From: Anaerolineae bacterium
GTDB lineage: Bacteria > Chloroflexota > Anaerolineae > Aggregatilineales > Phototrophicaceae
DNA length: 6,392 bases
Assembly (NCBI GenBank): GCA_028284565.1
Contig: JANQRM010000016.1
Span: forward strand, 1-6,392
Reading direction: 5' to 3'
In this document: piece by piece, positions 4,823 to 6,392 of the stretch
How the letters are laid out: every line of letters starts with the position of its first letter
How positions within the stretch are numbered: the first letter of the stretch is position 1
Translations under genes and position numbers: made by a program
Notes under the pieces: generated by a model
Told to the model about the DNA's origin: nothing
Seen by the model: only the letters and a program-made list of their open reading frames with translations
Databases searched by the model: none

Positions 4823-6392
4823 CTACTCCCGCATCCCATAGACCTTGACGGTACTGTCCTCAGCGACAGTGATAAATCGCTTACTATCATGCGAGAGGTC
4901 GAAGCTCCAGCGGATGGCAATGTCCTCGTTCCATATGGGGTCTGGGATGTCCTCTACGTCGCTCAAATCCAGCACAAAGAGGGCTTCCTCACCCGCACCA
5001 TGTATAAACAAGGTCTGAGTATCCTCACGATAGATAGCTTCATGAATGAATGGGTAGTCGTTTTCATACTTGTAGAGAAGCTCTTCTGCTTCAACTTCCC
5101 AGATTAACACACTACCGCCCTCCGAGACTGCTAGGACATATTGTCCATCCTGCATGAAGGTAACGAATCGACTCAAAGGAGAATCATCGTTCTCACGGTG
5201 TTCACTCGCGCTATAGTTCAGCCAGATGCGTTCTTGCGTTTGCCAATCATAAATATGTGGGTGTCCAGCAGAGGAGAGTGCCACCATGAGGGTGCCATCC
5301 GCATCAAATGCCATGCTTGAATTAGAGAAGCGGATGTTATTATCAAAGGTCTCGACGAATTCGTCATCCTCCTGCCAATCGCCGGCTTCATCCAAAACCC
5401 AACTGTAGAGATAATTGCTTGTGGTCATCAGCAAACGCTGGTTATCGGGTGTGAAGATGATTTCATAGGGGAAACCATTGGTCAAATCAAACTCAATCAA
5501 AGGTGTTGGGTCTGCATTCGTCAACAGGGCTTCGACCAACCATAGACTGACAGTATAAGTAAATGACTCCTCGCTTCGCCAACCGCCCACAGTCACCACC
5601 CACTGACCGTCAGGGCTGAAGACGGTTTCATTAGATCGAATGGTGTCGAGTCGTGAGATTGAATTGATGACTTCTCCGGTTTGGATATTCAGCATGTACA
5701 GCCGAGAATGCGTGTAGGCTAGGGCAATATCGGCTACAGGCGATGTTTTTACATCAATGAGCCAACCCATCACTGGGGTATCTGTTGCGCGCTGGGTGGC
5801 TTGCAGAACATTGTCTGCATCCAATTGCAATTCCCAAAGTGTCACTTTGCCACTATGCACAATACAGAGCATTGTATTGTCTGGTGATAGCATATAATCC
5901 ATGATGAATCCGCCAGATAAATCATCGGGAACATCAAATTTGATGTGCGTAGTCTGTTGGACAACTGGATCGAATAGCGTGTAATCAGGGGTAAATGTCC
6001 GTTGATTCATAATGAGGATACTGTCACCCTCAGCTTGGAAATCCCCCAGCCATTCTTGACCATAGCGAATTTTTATAACCGGATCGTCGTCTCCACTAAC
6101 GAGCGCATCAACATTCAAAAAGAAATTGGATGAAGCACTGTCGAGACTCATGACTTGATGGTCTGTACGCAGAGATAGTTGATATAACTCGTCAGCCAAG
6201 TCATCAAAGATTTGACGACGGACAATCGCGGTTTCCTCGCCTCGTTCTTCAACATAGACATGGAGCGAGCCTTCATAGGTTGTGAAGATAGCATAGTCCG
6301 CTTCAACTGCATCGGTCTGGGCAATCGCAATCCCATATTGGCAGGCTGAGTCGCTCTCTTCAATGGGGATAGCAAGCGCACTTAGCCCGCTA
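4823..6392 (-). CDS. WD40-like beta-propeller protein, C-terminal 522 residues (5' end off the right edge)
   Basis: The frame is open from the TAG at 4823-4825 through to the right edge (first whole codon at 6391), giving at least 522 residues. The first possible start inside (TTG at 6199) is not the true start because the 64 codons before it are open and read as ordinary protein ('AIAQTDAVEADYAIFTTYEG', 'HVYVEERGEETAIVRRQIFD'). Repeated blade-like units are visible, numbered on the fragment: 'SPDNTMLCIVHSGKVTLWEL' (169-188), 'FSPDGQWVVTVGG' (258-270), 'FTPDNQRLLMTTSNYLYSW' (313-331), 'FDADGTLMVALSSAGHPHIY' (362-381), 'MQDGQYVLAVSEGGSVLIWE' (413-432) and a last 'LSHDSKRFITVAEDSTVKVY' (499-518). 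The WD motif itself is degenerate (LW, IW, YDW, VY). Such propellers are scaffolds; no catalytic site is visible. Very acidic composition and low lysine may fit a surface or secreted protein, but the N-terminus that would show a signal is missing. Confidence 0.88.
   Translation of the reverse strand, partial: SGLSALAIPIEESDSACQYGIAIAQTDAVEADYAIFTTYEGSLHVYVEERGEETAIVRRQIFDDLADELYQLSLRTDHQVMSLDSASSNFFLNVDALVSGDDDPVIKIRYGQEWLGDFQAEGDSILIMNQRTFTPDYTLFDPVVQQTTHIKFDVPDDLSGGFIMDYMLSPDNTMLCIVHSGKVTLWELQLDADNVLQATQRATDTPVMGWLIDVKTSPVADIALAYTHSRLYMLNIQTGEVINSISRLDTIRSNETVFSPDGQWVVTVGGWRSEESFTYTVSLWLVEALLTNADPTPLIEFDLTNGFPYEIIFTPDNQRLLMTTSNYLYSWVLDEAGDWQEDDEFVETFDNNIRFSNSSMAFDADGTLMVALSSAGHPHIYDWQTQERIWLNYSASEHRENDDSPLSRFVTFMQDGQYVLAVSEGGSVLIWEVEAEELLYKYENDYPFIHEAIYREDTQTLFIHGAGEEALFVLDLSDVEDIPDPIWNEDIAIRWSFDLSHDSKRFITVAEDSTVKVYGMRE

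Noticed and set aside
4453..4920. Minus-strand frame of 155 codons spanning the palindrome and both convergent gene ends
   Set aside because: Antisense to the catalytic HhH-GPD region and out of frame with the propeller gene; composition is not protein-like.
6148..6381. Minus-strand frame of 77 codons at the right edge
   Set aside because: Arg/Pro/Lys/Met-rich out-of-frame reading of the propeller gene, whose own frame is open throughout this stretch.
1..6392. CRISPR array, insertion sequence, integrase or attachment site
   Set aside because: No regularly spaced direct repeats, no transposase-like frame and no terminal inverted repeats with target duplications were seen.

Overview
The window reads as a chromosomal segment from a free-living, environmental bacterium of moderate G+C (a little under 50% by eye). 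The mix of genes (a standalone TIR protein, a bacterial ankyrin-repeat protein with the K-K-Q-A-K / L-A-D-A-Q-L-V-I-A type N-terminus, a WD40-like propeller, a cytosolic sugar-binding-type domain) together with a 20-bp GGGCGG...CCGCCC palindrome between genes suggests Chloroflexota (Anaerolineae-like). That is inference from gene style, not from a marker gene.

Layout, left to right. (1) 1-478, minus: the N-terminal 159 residues of a secreted serine beta-lactamase/penicillin-binding-type hydrolase; its C-terminus lies off the left edge. (2) 543-2069, minus: a complete 508-residue ankyrin-repeat protein, 64 nt upstream of the hydrolase and probably co-transcribed with it. (3) 2070-2368: a 299-nt divergent intergenic region. 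It holds a near-consensus sigma-70 promoter and a roughly 120-nt, heavily self-complementary 5' leader for the ankyrin gene, plus a weaker promoter for the TIR gene. (4) 2369-2881, plus: a small TIR-domain protein, overlapping tail-to-tail by 12 bp with (5) 2870-3751, minus: a periplasmic-binding-protein/LacI-type ligand-binding domain with neither signal peptide nor DNA-binding domain. (6) 3752-3849: a 98-bp AT-rich divergent promoter region. (7) 3850-4767, plus: an AlkA-like HhH-GPD DNA glycosylase. (8) 4768-4822: a perfect palindrome between convergent genes. (9) 4823 to the right edge, minus: a WD40-like beta-propeller protein whose true N-terminus is outside the window.

The gene order is not one operon. 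The only same-strand pair that looks co-transcribed is ankyrin then hydrolase. The TIR gene, the ligand-binding gene and the glycosylase sit on alternating strands, so a joint defence or stress role is only a guess.

The most notable signal is the ankyrin leader. The Shine-Dalgarno region (2074-2084) can form 11 contiguous base pairs with 2112-2122, while 2113-2122 can instead pair with 2130-2137. Upstream segments add further alternative and pseudoknot-type pairings. This is the layout of a translational switch (riboswitch-like or protein/temperature-responsive). I could not match it to a known class by eye.
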